A DNA stretch of 64,000 bases. Source: Ophiodon elongatus. Its lineage: Eukaryota; Chordata; Actinopteri; Perciformes; Hexagrammidae. Shown in pieces: positions 62,771 to 64,000 of the stretch (the first letter of the stretch is position 1; each line of letters begins with the position of its first letter). The position numbers and the translations under genes were made by a program. Under the pieces are notes generated by a model, which was not told the DNA's origin, did no database searches, and saw only the letters and a program-made list of their open reading frames with translations. The stretch is taken from contig JACSYO010001685.1 in NCBI GenBank assembly GCA_016806645.1, positions 356,001 through 420,000 of the forward strand, given 5' to 3'.

Positions 62771-62842
<72 letters not shown>
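62771..62842. repeat. (AC)36 microsatellite
   Basis: Uninterrupted AC array of about 72 bp. Confidence 0.97.
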
Positions 62843-62846
<4 letters not shown>

Positions 62847-63677
62847 GCTAAGTAACAGCAGGGAAGATGTCTCTCGTATCCCCGTAACATCCCCATCATC
62901 CCACCACAACCTGCCTAATTAGTCCCACAGAGTGTGTGTGCACGCTGTCGACGAGCAGCCAGTCTGTCTCTTATGCCGGTGTGTGGGTGTCTGCTTGAGT
63001 CAGCTTGTTGCACATTTGATTTAAAGATGCATCGGAATTTTATACCATGAATAGAACAGGTCCTGTTCACTTTTTCAAACAATAAAACACTACGCTGACA
63101 GTAAACAAATAAAAGCTGCCGAACGAAAAGATGCACATGTTTTAAAGGGCTTAAGCGAGAGCCTTAAACAGGAATTAATACGCAGGAATGCTTAGCAGCC
63201 TGTGAAGAACATACATACAGTGGGTTTTCGTTGGTCTTTCACTAAATGTCTCAAAAACATTCTTGTGGACCTATTTCATTTCATTTGAATGAATGAATTT
63301 TCCTTTCATTTTCCACCATCATCAACATCAACAAACATCCCTGGAGTGTTTTTGTTGCGCTTTACCGGAGAATCTGTACAAATGTGCAAACACAGAAAAT
63401 CAGAGGCTGTTGGGATATGAAAGATAAATGTTTTGCACGTTTCCCTGTTTGCAGCTGCAACTCTATTTGAAGCAAGATGTGGCAGTCCCATAGTGTTGTT
63501 AATGCTTATAGATCAAAGCTGAGTTACATGTGTGGCTTTGGGAAATAAACCTTGTGATGCATATGTTTTTCCTGCTGATGCATACAACACAGTGTATACC
63601 AGTGTGTCTTCATACCGTGTTATAATCTGTCTTTACCCGACTTTAGTGTCAACTTCTGTTGTTGTTTCCTCCACCAG
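62843..63677. other. Intron-like DNA
   Basis: Unique sequence that ends in the TTGTTGTTTCCTCCACCAG acceptor at 63677. Nothing else recognised. Confidence 0.45.
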
Positions 63678-63792
63678 AGAGTGCTGAGTCCCTGAGTCAA
63701 CACACTGCATTCTGGGACAGTCTGGAACCCTCTCCATGGGCTGTACCACCTGCTGACAAACCAGGGGGTCTGGAGGAGTTGTGTTGAATGAG
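63678..63792 (+). other. Candidate exon, possibly carrying a translation start
   Basis: A good acceptor (TTGTTGTTTCCTCCACCAG) ends at 63677 and a strong donor GAATGAG|GTGAGA follows 63792: 115 bp. The frame beginning at 63680 is open for 35 codons and stops at 63785-63787. An ATG follows immediately at 63788 and would leave the exon as ATG AG with its second codon split. This fits a 5'-UTR exon that ends in a start codon, though the Kozak context is poor (T at -3). A 6-codon upstream ORF begins at the better-placed ATG 63736. Not recognised; could equally be a 3'-terminal coding frame or a decoy. Confidence 0.35.
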
Positions 63793-64000
63793 GTGAGATT
63801 GTCCCTGTCTGTTAGCATGTGCCTACATCATGGTTTTCATTTACATAAATTCAGTTATGTCTTGCTATGTAAGCTGGTTCTATGAATAGATGGAGACCTG
63901 TATCACGTTTGTAGTTGAGCTTGATTGAGGTTGTGCTTCATCAGCTCGAGGACAGTGTGTCACTGCTTACTGCTGAATCATTACAGACAAACTGCTGCCA
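63793..64000. other. Intron-like right edge
   Basis: No element recognised. Confidence 0.45.

Overview
The window looks like non-coding DNA from a teleost fish, probably a percomorph. This rests on three observations. Dinucleotide (AC/GT) arrays are extremely dense. A degraded fish-type non-LTR retrotransposon lies at 33.5-34.3 kb. Several short dispersed repeats match families I remember as common in teleost genomes. There are no bacterial operons, phage genes, rRNA, tRNA, CRISPR arrays or viral genes. Almost all long open frames are translations of microsatellites. I find no protein-coding gene I can name.

Layout. 1-7.8 kb: unique AT-rich DNA with several dispersed repeats. 7.8-8.5 kb: the clearest gene-related signal, a long CT tract followed by a CpG island and a strong splice donor at 8072, read as a plus-strand promoter with a non-coding first exon. 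8.5-29.8 kb: intron-like DNA with large simple repeats, two adjacent perfect hairpins at 13531-13593, a GC-rich exon-like or conserved-looking segment at 22.5 kb and a dispersed repeat at 27.6-28.0 kb. 29.0-32.3 kb: a second regulatory-looking block with a perfect RFX X-box, a TATA box beside a GA tract, a CpG-rich exon candidate at 30436-30645 and a smaller exon candidate at 32147-32243. 33.5-34.3 kb: a dead LINE reverse-transcriptase fragment on the minus strand. 34.3-63.6 kb: intron-like DNA with microsatellites, a 30-bp minisatellite, two opposite copies of one interspersed repeat, a LINE-tail candidate, a 26-nt near-perfect palindrome, a TTAA-flanked MITE and a candidate conserved block at 38.1-38.5 kb. 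63678-63792: another exon candidate at the right edge.

The simplest inference is that most of the window is the 5' part of one long plus-strand gene. In that model, exon 1 is in the CpG island near 8.0 kb, 5'-UTR or early exons follow at 30.4, 32.1 and 63.7 kb, and the main coding exons lie to the right of the window. The splice signals are visible, but the linkage between exons is inference and only transcript data can settle it. I do not see a previously undescribed biological system. The items most worth checking are the twin hairpins, the 47.87 kb palindrome, the promoter/exon candidates and the RFX/TATA block.
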